Shown here: piece by piece, positions 11,407-26,700 of the stretch
Numbering within the stretch: the stretch's first letter is position 1
Layout of the letters: every line of letters starts with the position of its first letter
From: Rotaria sp. Silwood1
Taxonomy: Eukaryota > Rotifera > Eurotatoria > Philodinida > Philodinidae
Direction of reading: 5' to 3'
Length of the DNA: 64,000 nt
NCBI GenBank assembly: GCA_905250075.1
Contig: CAJNOP010000364.1
Span: 124,001-188,000, forward strand
Translations under genes and position numbers: made by a program
Notes under the pieces: generated by a model
The model's input: only the letters and a program-made list of their open reading frames with translations
Told to the model about the DNA's origin: nothing
The model's database searches: none

Positions 11407-14400
11407 TCTCGCATTCTATACCTCGCTAATATGCGAGGATAAGTAAATAATATAAATTAATAAACAAATACACTTTGTCGACGATAATCTAGAAAAAAAA
11501 AGTGAACTTTTCAAAAAAAAAAAAAAATAAGATTAGAAACAAAATCTAAATAATCAGTTAATCCACTATTGACTTGTGTGTGTTTTTTTTCTATTTCTTT
11601 TTCAGCTGCTTCTTTTGATTGTGTCTCGTCTTCATCATTTATTCTACTCTTATCATCATGAGAGTAAACGTGTCAAGCATTAGATAGAAGAAAACATGCG
11701 CATGTTCGCATCTATTGTAAAGACACGATGATGATGACGGTAAGAAGGTAAAAAAAAAGGAGAAAAAAAAAGTAAAATTTTGGCAACTACCAATGTAAAT
11801 AGTTGTGTGTATGACTCATACATGTATCCCGTATGGTAATTCTTTTTCTACGTATATTTATCGAATAAGATACATAGACACATTAGTAATTACTAATTCG
11901 ACAATTCTTACGCATGATATAATCGATTAAACGTTGTCTTCTGTTTACGAAACTATGTCGTTTCTTGCTTCGTCATCAGCAAGGTGCTCTTAATAAATGT
12001 GACAAACTCAGTCATGCGATATTGTTATTAAGAAAAAAACAGCCAATCATAAAACAGGTCATAGAGTTCTACAAAGTAGAACCTTTATAATATTACATAC
12101 ATCAATCAATCGAATTACTAATATAATAAAAAGAAGAAAAAAAAAAAAAAAAAAACATATGAATCTTAAAAAACAATCTAAATATTTTCTGTTCATTCTT
12201 TGACAATGACAAAAACAGTAACGTAGCGATAAAAATGTTGTAGAGGAACATCTGGTATTAAAAAAAAAACGTAACAAAATGACGTATAAGAAATTCCAGA
12301 TAATATGTCTGAATAAAATAAAGACTGATTATTTAATCAACTAACAGACAAGTGCTAAAGTCCATATTTCTTTTTCATTTCTAACTAGAACAAAATTTCT
12401 CATACTTCTTCCTTTCATGTCGTGTTATTTTTCAATCATACCTATACGATTTCTCGCGTAACAAGCACAAATAAACGTGTTTGTTCCTTCTTTTTTTACT
12501 TTCATAAATAGGGATCAAATCTTACTGCTGATAACCTATCAGCCTTTACACAGTACACTAATATGAGTCAACAGACACATGTGCTTTTTTTTATAGTAGA
12601 TATTTAATCTTTATTTAAAACAAATGATTGTTTCAAAAAGAAAAAAAAAAAAAAAGAAATGAAAACAGAGTACGCCAAGTACACGGAATGCTTTTTTTTT
12701 TTATTTTGTTCTCCTTCGATAAAAATTAACTTAAACTGAATTGCGTCGTTTTAAATTCTCTGACTGATTTATAAAACAATGTGCTCTATGATATTTATTA
12801 TATGAGAGTAAAAGAACGATATTTTTTAACTGAGAAGACTTATTCTTAAGAAAAAAGAAAAGTTAATTAGAAAGAAAATATCTAATAAGAACAATTAAAA
12901 AAAAAAAAACAAATACTAGAATAAATTTTAAACTTTTTTGTTTCACATGTATTTAATTAAACTAGTTAATATTATGAACATATATATATTTATTTAGAAG
13001 ACATTCACAAGTAACTCTTCTATAAATCATAATGATATTATTTATCTTATATGTTAGATTTGTACTTAAATAACCGAATACAACTAAAATTTATATTTTT
13101 TATTTTAGGCTTCTTTTCATCGGAAATTAATGTATTTATATAAAGAAAAGAATCTATAGAATATCTATTTTTAGAATACGAAAAAAAAAAAAACAATAAA
13201 GGATATTACATTCTAGTCTATGTTTATAATCTCTATTGAATATGTTCAAATGAATAAAACAAAAAAATAAATTCATTCAAAAAAAAAAAAAATTTACCAT
13301 ATTCAAATAAATACCTTTATATATGTAATAATGTCGATTAAATATAAAATAAAAAAAAAGGCAACAACAAAAATTATTCACTAATAATTGTAATCAATAT
13401 ATATGACTTGAATAAATTATAATATAATAGCATGAATTTAAACAAAAAAAAAAAAAAAACAAAACAAAACAAAGACGTCGATATGATTGAAATTTGTTTT
13501 AATGTTCTGAAAAAGAAAAAAAAAGACACAAAAATATACAATGTGTGATTTCAACGTCAGTAAGTATGCAAGAAAGAGAATAAAGAAGAAGAAGAAAAAG
13601 AAAAAAAAAACGCTCTGCCTGAAACAACACACGTGTGTGGTTGGTTGTGATGATGATGATGGTGGTGTGTGAACATAAAGCGCACTTTTGGTCTATTTCA
13701 TGTCCTTCTTTTTTTTACCCTTCTATATTGCCCGCTTCGTCCCTACACTTATACACATACTCCTTCCCACCATCAGTTGCGTGCTCTTATACGCATTTTT
13801 TTTCTTCTACTCGCATACGCGCGAGCGCAAGCTGCCGAACACGAAGCAAAAGCGCGCGCTTGTTTTTTTCTTTCTCTCTCTTTGTGTTTCACGAACGAGA
13901 GCGCGCGTGCGTTTTTCCTTTCTTTATGTTTCTTGCTTTGCTATGCGACCTTATGATCGAATACGACGTCAAACAAGTCTGTTACTACCGCTTTTTCACA
14001 GAGTAAGGAAAAAAAACCTAAGACAAATCTGACATATCTACATTATCATATTTAGGTCATTGAATATAATGATTAAATGAAACGACTATATTAAGGAAAA
14101 AAAGAAAGAAAACCAAATGATAATATACAAAAATAAAAGACATCATTTCTTAGACAATAGATGAAATTCGATTATATAAACAATCTATATATTAAAAAGA
14201 AATATATTGTATATAGAAGACAGCTGATGGCTAAATGCCAAGCCATCACGACCATTATATATGAGTCATGCATCTTTATTTCTCTGTTCTTTCGTTGTCG
14301 TCTATTTACGCTTCCCTCGAGCAATTGCACTACGATCTCTTTTATTATTCTAACACAACAACTATTATTACTTCGACAGGCATGCACATACACGCACACA

Positions 14401-17400
14401 CACATAAATATAAATGTCTGCTTAACGTCATGCATATAATTGTAGTGTGCATTATCGAGGTCATGTATAGAAAATAAGAGAGAGAAAACAGCTGTTTAAT
14501 AGAAAAACAAACCCAAAAAAAAAAAAAAAAAAAAATGCAATTTCTATAATCTACTTCAATTGATTTATGTCTTCTTAATGTCAAAAAAACAATATATATA
14601 CATATTTTTTTTCTTATTTAAATTAAAAATCTTAACCTTGATCGATAATTACATAAATATATCTACTTTGTTTTGTTTTTTGTTTCTGTTGAATGTCAAT
14701 ATGATTCTCTATCCTATTGAAAGTATATATGAAAATTTATATTTATCCATATAGATATATACCTGAAACTGTCATTAATATTTATAATCATCATATAAAA
14801 ACCTTCCTTGCTTGACAGTAAGTAATTCAAAAGAAAAATATACGAGCGATACTTAATTAATGATTATACATAATAGCAAAGACAGGTAGTTGGTAATTAC
14901 AAAAGAAAATCGAAGGTATTGTAGAATAGAAATATAAATAAGACGTATACTATTGTTAACTATTCAGTTTTTTTTTTGTATTCGAATAAAAATTTTTTAT
15001 TACATCTTAGAAATAATGATTTAAAAAAATATTTTATTTTTCTATCTGATTGAATATTTGATTCTATTCTAACAAAAAAATTAATTAAGTTTCTGATAAA
15101 AAATATTCAAGATAAAAAAAGAAAAACCGTAATTCCAAACATCTGTGATATTTAATTATAAAAATACTAAACGTCATAATTCACATAACGTCTACACGGG
15201 TTGAAAAAAGAAAAAAAAAAAGAAATTGTGTTTATCTATTACGTGAAGAAATTTTGTCATAGACGAAATATTTATCATAAGAAATGAGATTCTTTGAAGA
15301 AATCAACAAAAAATAAACTCATTACAACAATAGAGTTAATTAGATTCTGTATGTCTACAAGAATTCGAAAGAAAAATATAGAAAATTTATTTTATGATAT
15401 GTCATCATCGTAATTATAATATTCAATTCAATGATTCAGTTTTGTTCGGTTGAATGAATTGTGTAACTAAATGCAGTTCTAGAAATTATGTAATACGAAA
15501 TTCATACAACATCATTATAAAAGTTTTCAGTGTTTAATTAAAAATATACAACTAGTTATATGAATTAATCTTATTTTGTTTTATCTAATTTGTTATTTTC
15601 AATAGCATAATTTTCTTTTTAAAAAAATATAGAGTTCTTTCGAATAGTGTATGATTTACATTTTTCACATATTTATAAATAAGATGAGAAAAAAAAAACA
15701 AAAAATCTATTAACTATCGTTTTAGAAAATGTTTTTAATCAAGTCAAAGAAATCAATGTTTTACACAAGCATTTTAATAAATTCATAAAAATTGAATTAA
15801 CTATTGTTACAAAATATTTTTCAATGAATTTGCATAAAAATTGCAAATTTATTGCATGAGTGTACCTTTTTTTTTTTTTGCTCATCTTATTTCATTTACA
15901 AATATGTGACATATATAAATTATACACTATTCGAAAGAAGAGAAAGTTTTCTATTTCAAAATATTTTTATCGAAAAAAAAGTATAGACATTAGCATTTTG
16001 TATAGTTTTGTTGAATCTGATGAAAAATTTGACTTTCTTTTCTATTGCATCGTTTCATTTAAATAACAAATTATGTATGATTCGAACACGAAGAAAAAGT
16101 TCTATGTTTTCATATGAAAAATTTTCTTGAGCGTCTTTCTATTGAAAAAAAACTAGGAATAGACTTTTTGTATACTATTACTTATGCATGGTATGTTACT
16201 TATTGACATTGTCATTGAATTAATTCTATTCTTTGTGTTTCATCTGCATGTCTTAATAAATTTGATGGTTTCGAATTGTAAACAATTTTATTACGAACAA
16301 AAGTTTCTTTTATATTCATTACTATTGAATACACACAAAAAAAACAGCAAAGAAAAATTGAATTTAATCAATACAATACGAAATAAATTATTCATGATCA
16401 ATTGATTGAATTTTTGAAATTGATCTACTTAAACATATAAGATCATATTTGAAGTTTATTTATTTTTCAAATAATTAGATGAATAAAAAATATGTTGCTA
16501 AGTCGATATAAGAACAAATCTATCTGAAACCTTTCGTAAATTTGATGTAATTCAATGAAAAGAACTTGTCGAGAGGTTAGATTTGGAGTTTTTTCAAACT
16601 TATCTTTTACGAACATGATGTAACACAAAACAAAATATTTTATGATCGATTCATAATTTATGGAGTTTACTACAAGATATGTTTTTCAAGGTTTTTAATT
16701 CTATGTTTTCTTTGTCTTTTTTTTGTTGCAACTGATCATTCTAGTGTGCAAGAAAGAGATTAAATATTTAAATAATTAATAATAAGTTTAGAGTTTCTTC
16801 TTCTTTTTTTCCTAATCTATCAGATATTAATCATTGAAACAGTAGATCAGTGGTTTTTTTTTCTATTTCTATAATTTAAACAGAATGATTTATGGCAACT
16901 TTGATAGTCAGCCGTTTTATTCTCAAGAAAATGATGCATATCATATAATTTATTCATGTCACAAAGACTGATAACAGTATGTGTACTGTCTAGCAATAAA
17001 ATGTGACATAGTATTGCGTAGTTATTCAATTTGTTACTAATGTCTGAAGTTTCCCGATTGATAAAATACATTTCGAATAGATCTGTTTTATTTTTAGTTT
17101 TCGAAATTTACGACCCTAGTGTTACTTTGTCCGATCGGTTGTATTCTCAAGCAAATACGTCACAGACAGTTAATCTCAATGGAATCTATTATGAAAATTT
17201 CCAATGAATTTCTTTTTTGCATATCTATTTGAAATCTATAGAAAATTTCACGTATGATAATCACTATCCATTTGATCCGACTGATTTATTAGTCTAAATC
17301 TTAAGTAAAAGACAAACATCTTTTGCTTTTAACATACAAAAATAACACAGAAAAAAAAAATGAACATGAGAACAAAAAAAAAGAAACTGATCATCAAATA

Positions 17401-17715
17401 GAAAGAAATAGTCAGGTTAAAAAGGATAAATAAACATAAGACAAAAGTTTGTTAGAAAAAAAACAAAAACAAATAAACTACAAGAAAACAAAAACACTTC
17501 TCCTTTCAATGATCTTTTGTATGAAGTAAATTATTTTACAACCGGTAGAATAATTTTCATGCGCATATTCGAAAATTATCAGTCATTCTCACGGACAGAC
17601 ATCTTTATGCGCAGATAGATTTTGTTTTTCTTTCTAATGAAAGGAGAGCGAATAATAATAATAATAATAATAATAATATATATAGATTCTATTATCTTTG
17701 ATATCTACACTAAAA
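11407..17715. other. 6.3-kb intergenic region, upstream of TBL1 and downstream of the disordered-protein gene
   Basis: No gene is recognised. The 5' flank of TBL1 contains many A/T homopolymers. At about 13795-13915 there is a local GC- and CpG-rich patch (CGCGCGAGCGCAAGC, AAGCGCGCGCTTG, GAGCGCGCGTGCG). It stands out in this AT-rich sequence and may mark a distal promoter or transcription start. Overlapping plus-strand reading frames at 13635-14032 are three frames of the same pyrimidine-rich DNA and look non-coding. Bases 15000-17600 show nothing but AT-rich sequence. Confidence 0.5.
17651..17678. repeat. AAT trinucleotide microsatellite
   Basis: Nine tandem AAT units lie just downstream of the stop codon of the long disordered-protein gene, probably in its 3' UTR. 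The same trinucleotide expands inside that gene as poly-Asn codon runs. Confidence 0.85.
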
Positions 17716-20700
17716 TTAAACTTTCTTTTTATGACCACGAAAAAGTCGTTCGAAAACGTTCATTTTTTTAGTATTATCATGTTTTTCATTTGTCAATGAA
17801 AGTTCATCTAAAATATTTCCTGTTGATGTTTTAAGTGCTGAATTTGTTGTTGAAAGTTTATTATTCATCTCATTTGTATTATTCATAGCAGTATAACTAC
17901 CATCACCTGTTGATGAACGGGATGAATATGAAGTTTGTTGTTGTTCTTGTTCATGTTGAGAATCACCATTATTTATTGAAGCAGAATCATCTGTTGGACT
18001 AGTAGATGATGATGGTATAGGACGTTTAGTATCATGTTTAGCTGGTGAAAAAACTGATACAGGAATGTTTCGTCGTTGACCCGTTGGAGAGATAAGACGA
18101 TTATCATCTGAACGTTTTGACGATCTAAAATGTAATAAATGAAAAATAAATAAAAATTCATATTGCACATTTTTACTCTTAGTCTCTAAAATCTTTTCAT
18201 AGCTTCTAGTAGTGTCATTCGGATGTGAAAGACTTGGAATTAAAATTTGACACGTAAGCTGAACAATAGTATAGACCTAATAGAAAAGAACTTTTGATGT
18301 TGGTTTTTTCTCCTGAAAAATTCTTCTTTTGAATTTGTTTCTTTTTTATGAAATTGCGATGCATTGCAAAACGCAGAATTTCACACAAGATGTTATGATT
18401 TATTCTTAATTTTGACAGAACTGTTATTTAAAAATATAATTTTAATAAGTATTTTGTTTTTGACAGTTGTAGTTGAGCGACAGAGTGGCTGTTACTCTTT
18501 TCAAGTGTTCCCTAAGAGAGAAAATCTATTTAAAAGAAAAAATTAGATAGTTTTTTTCGAACAAAAAAATTCTCTAGCGAATAACTCTAAAAACAGATTC
18601 TTCAATGTCAATCAAGAGAAGCGCACGGAAAAAAAAGACAGAAAACATTATGACCCACTTATTAAGGACTTCTTTTTTTTGTTTTTCACTATGATATATT
18701 CATTAGAATTTGGTTATCACTTTCTCTTCGTTAAAATTATCATTTATGCATCAAAATTGATGCAATATCACAAGATAATCTGAATAATAATCCTTACGAA
18801 GATGATAATCATAAAATAATACTTTTATAACATCGAATCGATTTCGACATTATTTGTTTGATCGAGCGAAGTCTGGAGAATGTTGACATAAAAAAAGAGC
18901 AATTTTCGTGAACGTTAATTTTATATATCTTTTCCGTTTCCGATTCTCACGAGCAACAGGACGGAAAAAAATTGTTCCCGCAGGGCACTAATCATAATAC
19001 TCAAAGTTAACTAAGTACTAGTCTAAAGTAAATCTAACTTACACGATGAAAAATCGATCAATTAATAAACATGTTTTAGTTATGAATGTGTCATATAGGA
19101 ATATTGAAGTAAGGCTAGAAGTTCGTATCCGCCTTTCTTCTAATAGATCATGACAGACGTTGTTGATATACAATTATAGATCGTAAATCAATAAGGCATT
19201 GTTATTATATGTGAGCTACGTCCTTGTAACATCTCTCGAGGCCTAAGTAAAAGGATTCACATTTCAATTCTATAGGGATTGTATTAATAGTTGTTTGTTT
19301 TTTTATTGACTAAAAAAACTCGATCAGGATGTTTTAGATTGATTCTGAGAAGCTTTTGTCGATAATAAAATTAACATAATAAATTCTAACCTGTGAAGAT
19401 CAATACTTGATGTATTTGAATCTTTTTTATCAAGATTTGCTAATATTGGTATTGGAACTTTGGTACGAGACATAGTACTATTCACAGATGATGTTGATGC
19501 TGATGATTGAATAAGATTATTATTATTATTATTATTATTATTATTTGTTGCATATCGATGAGTAGACATTGATGAACGTGTTTTATTATCAATTATTTTT
19601 GGTTGATAATTATCATTAAATGTTAAATTTTCATCATTATCTGTATCGATTAAATTTCCATTTGAATGACGTGTTCGATTTCCATGTTGATTTTTTGGAT
19701 ATGATAAATTATTTCCACTTGATACACGTTTTGTTAATGGTGCTCGATCAGATAGTGTTGATCGTGGTGTTATTGGAATACGTGGTGGTGGTGCAGTATC
19801 ACGACGAATATTCATTGATGTAAATTTTGATGATGGAACTGTTGTAGAATTATTATCATCAGAATCATTTGCTGAACGATTCATATGATGATGATGATTA
19901 TTATTATTATTAATAGCACGAGTTTGAGCATTTTTTAAACGTGCACGACCATCAACAGATCTTGAACGTTGACATTTATTTGTAAGATTTGTTGATGTTG
20001 ATTCTTGTTTATTTGGAATATTATTTGAATCATCATAATCAATTTCATATGGTTTTAAATGATTTGATTTAGTTTGTTGTTGTTGTTGTTGTTGTTGATG
20101 TTGTGGAGTTTTATTTAATAAATTTGCACATAAATTTGAACTTGATTTTGATAATGAAGATTTTGTTGCTGTATATGCAAGACGATGAAATACAGAATCA
20201 CCTGCTACACTACCATTATTTGGTGTTGTTTGACCTAAGAAAATGAAAATAAAATAAGTCTTTTACTTTTCTTCTTCTTTAAATTTATTTACCTGATGGT
20301 GATTGTGAATCATCAGCTGAAAGTTTTTTATTTTGTTGTATATTTGTTCTTGTAAATGTTGGAGGTAAACGTTGTTTAGTTAAATGTATTGGATGAACAC
20401 TATCTGATGATGTTGTACTTGATGTTGATTGTGCACGATGACGTAAATATTCATCATCTTGATATTGATGAAACGAATCTGATGGCATATATGTATGACT
20501 TATTGGTCGAAATCCATTGGGTATTGTTGCATATCCTTGATGAATATATGCATTATTATTATTATTATTGTTATTATTATTAATATTTTCAGATATATAT
20601 TCTGGTTGTTGTTCACGATAAACATCACGATGTAAACGTGGTGGAATTGCAGGGGGTTGTTCATTAGGAAAATTCATATAAAGATTATTTTCTGTAGGAT

Positions 20701-23700
20701 ATGGATTTTGAGAATTAACAAATACTAACGATGAATAAGCATTACCAACACTTGTAACATCATGATAATTATCATCATGACGTAATTGCCGACGACGACC
20801 AATTATTGATTGATAACCAGTACTTGTATTTGGTACTGGTGGCATAGTACGATTAAAATTTGCCCATGGATCATATTGATGAGAATCAGGAGGATAGTAT
20901 GAATCAAAGTTTCCTTGACGTGGATATCCATTAGGAATTGGACGAGACATACCATTCATTGTAGGTTGATACTGTGGCGTATTCATAAGACTATGTTGCA
21001 ATTGAGAATTAAAACGTTCAAGTGCTCGACGAACACTATAATGAATAAAGAAAAAAAAACATTTCTTTTTTTCTTAAGATTATTTTATTTAAACTTACAT
21101 TGGATCATCAGAATAAGGTGTTTGATTAAGATTATTCGATGTATACATTGATGTATACGATGGAATAGGTAATGGTTGTTGAGGATAATAATTATTTGTT
21201 GAAGGATGAACAGGTGTAAATGCTGATGATGGATTTGGACATTGAGTATCATTTTCATTTGGTTGTTGATAATTTCTAGGAGATGGTAATTCTAATTTAG
21301 GTGATGTTAATAAGGAATTTTGATGTGGACGTGTATATTCACAACTATATGCTGAATATGTTTGTGTAGGTGTAACATAATTAACAGATGCTTCTGTTGT
21401 ACGAACAAAATTTGAATCAAGAGATTTAAGTATTGTAGCTGGTAATGGTAGATCAGTTTTATTTGTAGTAATTGCATTTGATGATGATGATGTTTCTTGT
21501 TGTTGTGGTTGTTGATGTTGAAGTTCATCGGATGAATGATTTCGTTGTAACTGATTTGTATTATTATCAAGATTTATTGTTTCATTCATAGAAATATCTC
21601 TTGATGAAAGCATATCTTCAGAATGTGAACGTTGACGTACAGTAATCGGTTGTTGTTGTTGTTGCTGTTGTTGATTATTTGAAGTAACATAAATTGGTTG
21701 TGTTGGTACACGCATAATTGGTATATCATGTTCATTATTTAAATTCATATTATTTGGAGATAATTCAGACATATCAGATGATGATGCTGAACAAAAACGT
21801 TGATGTATAGAAACATGTGGTGTTTTATTGAATGGTACCGATGAATCAGGATAACGTGTTGGTAAACGATTATCATTATTTGTTTGTAATGAACCAAGTG
21901 TATAACTATTTGTAAACCATGTTTCATTTGAATCATTATTTGTTGATGTTAATGTTGTTGTTGTAGGATTTGATGGTATAGTACGTTTTAAATTTGTTTC
22001 AAGTCTCATTAATGCACGTCGTGTAATAGGATCTTGAATGTCATCATAATTTATTGGTTTTGTTTGTACTAATGAACGACTTTTTTCATCGAAACGTTCG
22101 AGTGCACGACGTATAATTGGATCTTGTAATTCTTCAGGTTTAACTGTATATTGATGTGATAATTGTTGAGTTAAATCATTTGAATCATGACGATCACGTA
22201 TACGTTCAAGTGTATTTAAACGACGACGTCCTTCAAGTTGAAGACGATATGGTGTAAGTGTTTGTTGTTCAGATGATGTGTGTGAAATCACTGTATTTAA
22301 TGAACTATCGATTGATGAAGTAGTTAATAAATTTGAATTTTCTGCTTCATTACTGGAACCTTTTTCATTTGACATTAATGAATTAATTATCATTTCTTGT
22401 TCTTGTTCTTGTTGTCCTTCAGAATCAATAACCGTTGTTGATTCGTCTGGAACAACTAAAATACAATTGCAACATAGAAATAAAAAAAAAGAAAGAAAGA
22501 AAAGGAATTCTCCTATAAACCAAACAATAATATTAATCATATAAGAAGACTGAATAAAGAGTCTTACAACTATACATTTTTTTTTTACAACTCAATCACA
22601 CAATAATTATAATAAGCGAAAAAAAAATTGAAATCATCGATTTCATTCGGTTTATATTTATGATGCGGTAGCCAAGGGTCTCATATTACTCTGTTTCGTT
22701 TCTATTCGTGAAAAACGAAAGACAGACATTTGATTGCTGCTGCCATGGAGGTTATGATAAAAGACTAACGCCGCACAAAGCAAATATGAACTCATTTTCT
22801 CTTGCTCTAAGCTCAATATATACACGCGCTTATATTCTCTCTTACTTTCTTTTTTTTTTTTTTCTTCAAATCATTAAACAAATGTCTTTTCGATCTATTC
22901 AACTTAGGTAGTTATTGATCAATTGATGGATATAAAGAAAAGACCGAAACTTTAAATGAATATCTTAAAAAATGATTTACACACTTTCATAGTGAATATG
23001 AATATTTTTTTGGTTATACATTAGAGTCAATTTTTTTCTCTTTTCAATGCTTTGTATCCTTGTATTCATTTTCTTTTATGTCATACATAGAATATCGTAA
23101 TATAGGTCTCTCATCAACATTCTGGGAGAGAGAGAGAGAGCAAGAGAGAAATGACAAGAGCAGTTGTAACGACAAGGTATACAATTCTCTATAGTATTAA
23201 TTCATGTTAATTCTAAAAATGTAAATGGATACTCATCTAACACCTTCACATCGTTTTGTAAGCAGCTGTTAGGTATATACTTACCTTGTGTTTCGTTATT
23301 TTCTACTATAGCTATTGATGATTGTTGTTCTTCTATTTTATGATTATCATTATTTGTTGAATTATTTTGAACAGTACTAGATAAATTTCGTGTCAAACCA
23401 AAATTAATTCCAATATCATCAAGAATTGTTTTACGTGGTCGAATAAATGTATCACGTGGAGATATTGTTGTTTGTTCATTAGTTGAAGTAGAAGTTAATG
23501 GTGTTGTTTGATCATTTTTAAAAACATTTTCAAGTGATTTACGTTGATTGGATAGTGTACCTGACCATGATGATTTACCTTTGACCATTACTGAATTTGT
23601 TTCATCGTTACCAATTTTTGTAGCCATAGCAGCATTCATACTTTGTTCAAAACGTTTTAATGCACGTAAAGCAATAGGATCATCTTCAGGACGTTGATGA

Positions 23701-26700
23701 TTTATTGCTGTTGTTGTTGTTGTTATTGTTGTTGTTAATGGTATTTGTGATTCTTTTGATATTATATTCGATGGTTTTATGGAATCATCAATATTTTCAA
23801 CAATTTTTGAAAAGGCTTTTTCATAACATGATAAAACAGGATCATATTCAAAAGCTATATCATTTTTAGTTGTTTTATTTGTTTTTATTGTTGTTAATGT
23901 ATGTCGTGGTATTTTTATTTCTTCATCAGTAAGAATAAAATCTGTTGGTTCAATTGAAGAATTAGTTTGTTTTAATAGATCATCATCATCATCATCGGGT
24001 ATTTCTTCAATTTCAACTGTTTTATATAATTCTTCATGATTATTATCAATGTTTGACATGATATTATTTATTTCTAAATTATTATTGGATAAAATTTTAA
24101 GTGAAGATTCATCTTGAAAATGTTGATGGTTGCATTGCTCTAATGTTGGTAGTAGTGGCTGTTCTTTTTCTTTTTCTTCTTCGTTTTTCTCTTTTTTTTC
24201 TTGCTCTAACAAGACTGCTTGTGTTGGTTCATCGTTTATTAATATTGTTCCCGATGTAGGATGGTAGTTGTGTTCGACATTGAAGTTGTTCTTTTTCTCT
24301 ACTACTACTGCTACATGAACATTGTCGTCGTCGTCGTCAAAATATTCTTCTTTTTTTTCTTCTTCTATTTCTTTTGGTAAAAGTTCAATAGTTTTCTCCT
24401 CATTTGTATTTGTTGGTAACGAAGATGAAGAAGAAGATATTAATAATAAAGAAGAAGACGATGAAGGTGAATTTATATGAATTGAATCCATTATTGTAAT
24501 TGAATTGTTATTACTATTATTATTAGTATTAATATTTGATTGTTCATGTTGTTCTATATCATGATTAATATTTGTAATAATTTCTTTTTCATTTTCTATT
24601 AAATCGGGTTTGGTTTTTATTTTCATATTTTCATTAAGAATTTTTTCGTCTGTTAATAAATTTGATATAATTATTGGTGATTGTTGTATATCATCATTAG
24701 GTTTACTATCATTGAAAATTAGTAATGACGAAGTATCTAAATGAAGTAATAATGTCAATATATGAGGAAAAAAAATATGCAGATATGTATATATAGAGAG
24801 AACGGGAGAGGAAAAGTATATGATCAATCCTTGGTCATATGTCATAAATGAGAGCGATAGTAATCAATGAAGCGACGAACTAGTCGATTGATGACATCTC
24901 ATTTCGGAGACAAGAGTAGATGAAAAGGGTAAAATAAAATTAAAAAAAAAAAGAATTCGTTCAGCTCGTTCCTTCTCACGTTAATAGAATCTATTTCGTT
25001 TATAATGGAATTATAATGGATAGTGATGAAAGAAAAATCTCTTTCTTTTAGTGATGTTCTTTTTTTTATTTTACAATTAATTACAAAGCAGTTTACCATT
25101 CGATTTTAAATCAAGCATTTGGTGATCATGTTTCGTTTGCTTGACGATGCTTGTTGCTATTGATGTATTAATCTCCTAAAAATATTAAAAAAAAATACTT
25201 GAATACACATTTAAATACATAATTGATCTTTTAGTTTTCTTTTTTCGTGTTACGTCTATCATTACATTAGAGAAAAGGAATCAAAAAAAGAAATGGTTCA
25301 TTTTAACAATGACTTTTAATAGTAGTCAAGAGAAAAGAATTACACTCTGTCTGTATGTATATGCCGTTAGACAAACAGTCATAGGGCAAACGGCATTGTT
25401 CAAGTGTAGAATCGGTCAAGTTGATGACAAGATTATTTGGCTTCGAATGAATGAATAAAATTTTAAATTAACTAAGATTGTTAAAAATTCATTAGTAAAA
25501 TAATAAATAATAAATGATTATAGACAAGTAGACACATGACAAATCAAATTTATCAACCGAGAATAAACAGGATTAATAAATTTGTTTTGTTGTCAGCTTA
25601 ACAATATTTTTACTTGTCACATAGAGTTAAATCTTTCTCATATAGTTATATTCAACTCATATAAGAATATGATTTATTCAATTATATTCTTTTTCTTTTA
25701 ATACAAAACAAAAAAAAAAAGAATATATTTTTTTTTACTCTGTTTTATTATCATACGAAATTTTAAAGATATCGTAAACGAAATCTTATCAATTAGACAA
25801 AACGCTTAAGGGGTAGTTGCTTTAATTTATCTAAGAATTGAAATGTAAAATATTAGGCAAAAAAAATAAAAGTTGTATTCTATATATTCATGATGATAGT
25901 TTATTATTTTTTTTCCTGAATCAAATATTTTTTAACAAGTTATAAAAACCTAATCGAAAAGTGTTGACAGATGCATAAATAAGAATTCATTCTGTTATGT
26001 CAATCGAAGAGCAAGGTTAAAATAACTACATCTATTTTTTTGTTCATATTAGAAAGCAAATATGGAGGATATTATCTCAAATGTATATCGATTAACATTG
26101 GAAAATTTTTTTTTTTTTAATTTATTATTAAACATTATAGACTAACCTGATTTTGTAGTGATGTTGAATGATTTAATGGTATTGATGAAATATGTTCATT
26201 TGTTTTATCAATATTACCTTGTAAAGATTTATTTATTTCATCATTAGTTGTTAATACTTTAGTTTTTACAGTTGAATAATCTTTCTTTTTGACTAATGTA
26301 GGACTTAATTGTGATGGTGGTGATGATGAAAATTTTCGTCTAAGTACAGCTATTGGTGGAAATTCGACACCTAAAAAAGTTTTTGTTGGTAATTGTTCAG
26401 TAGTATTTTTATTATTTTTAGTTGTTATTGTCCAACGTTCTTGCATTTTTCGTTCACGTCGAGACATTTTATGATTTAGATTCGTTGTCATTGGTTCAGT
26501 TGTATCCATTGTTGATGATGCTACTTGTTCATTACTATTGCTATTACTACTATTAGTATTACAATCATTAGTTAATCCTGTACAAATGTTGTTATTGCTT
26601 GTAGTATCTTTTGCTTCTATTATAATGACATTAGTATTATTTGAAACATGTTCATTTGATGATGATGATGATGAAAATGATCCTTCTATTTAATATAGAA

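Noticed and set aside
13635..14032. Three overlapping plus-strand reading frames
   Set aside because: All three frames of the same T/C-rich DNA are open, which signals biased composition rather than coding.
14161..14584. Reading frames on both strands, and a small GATGGCT/AGCCATC hairpin
   Set aside because: Phe/Ile/Tyr-rich composition and opposing frames point to AT-rich noise; the 7-bp hairpin is too short to call an RNA.
19620..20583. Plus-strand frames rich in Leu, Met, Tyr and His
   Set aside because: They are antisense shadows of the Asn/Gln/Ser-rich exons of the minus-strand gene.
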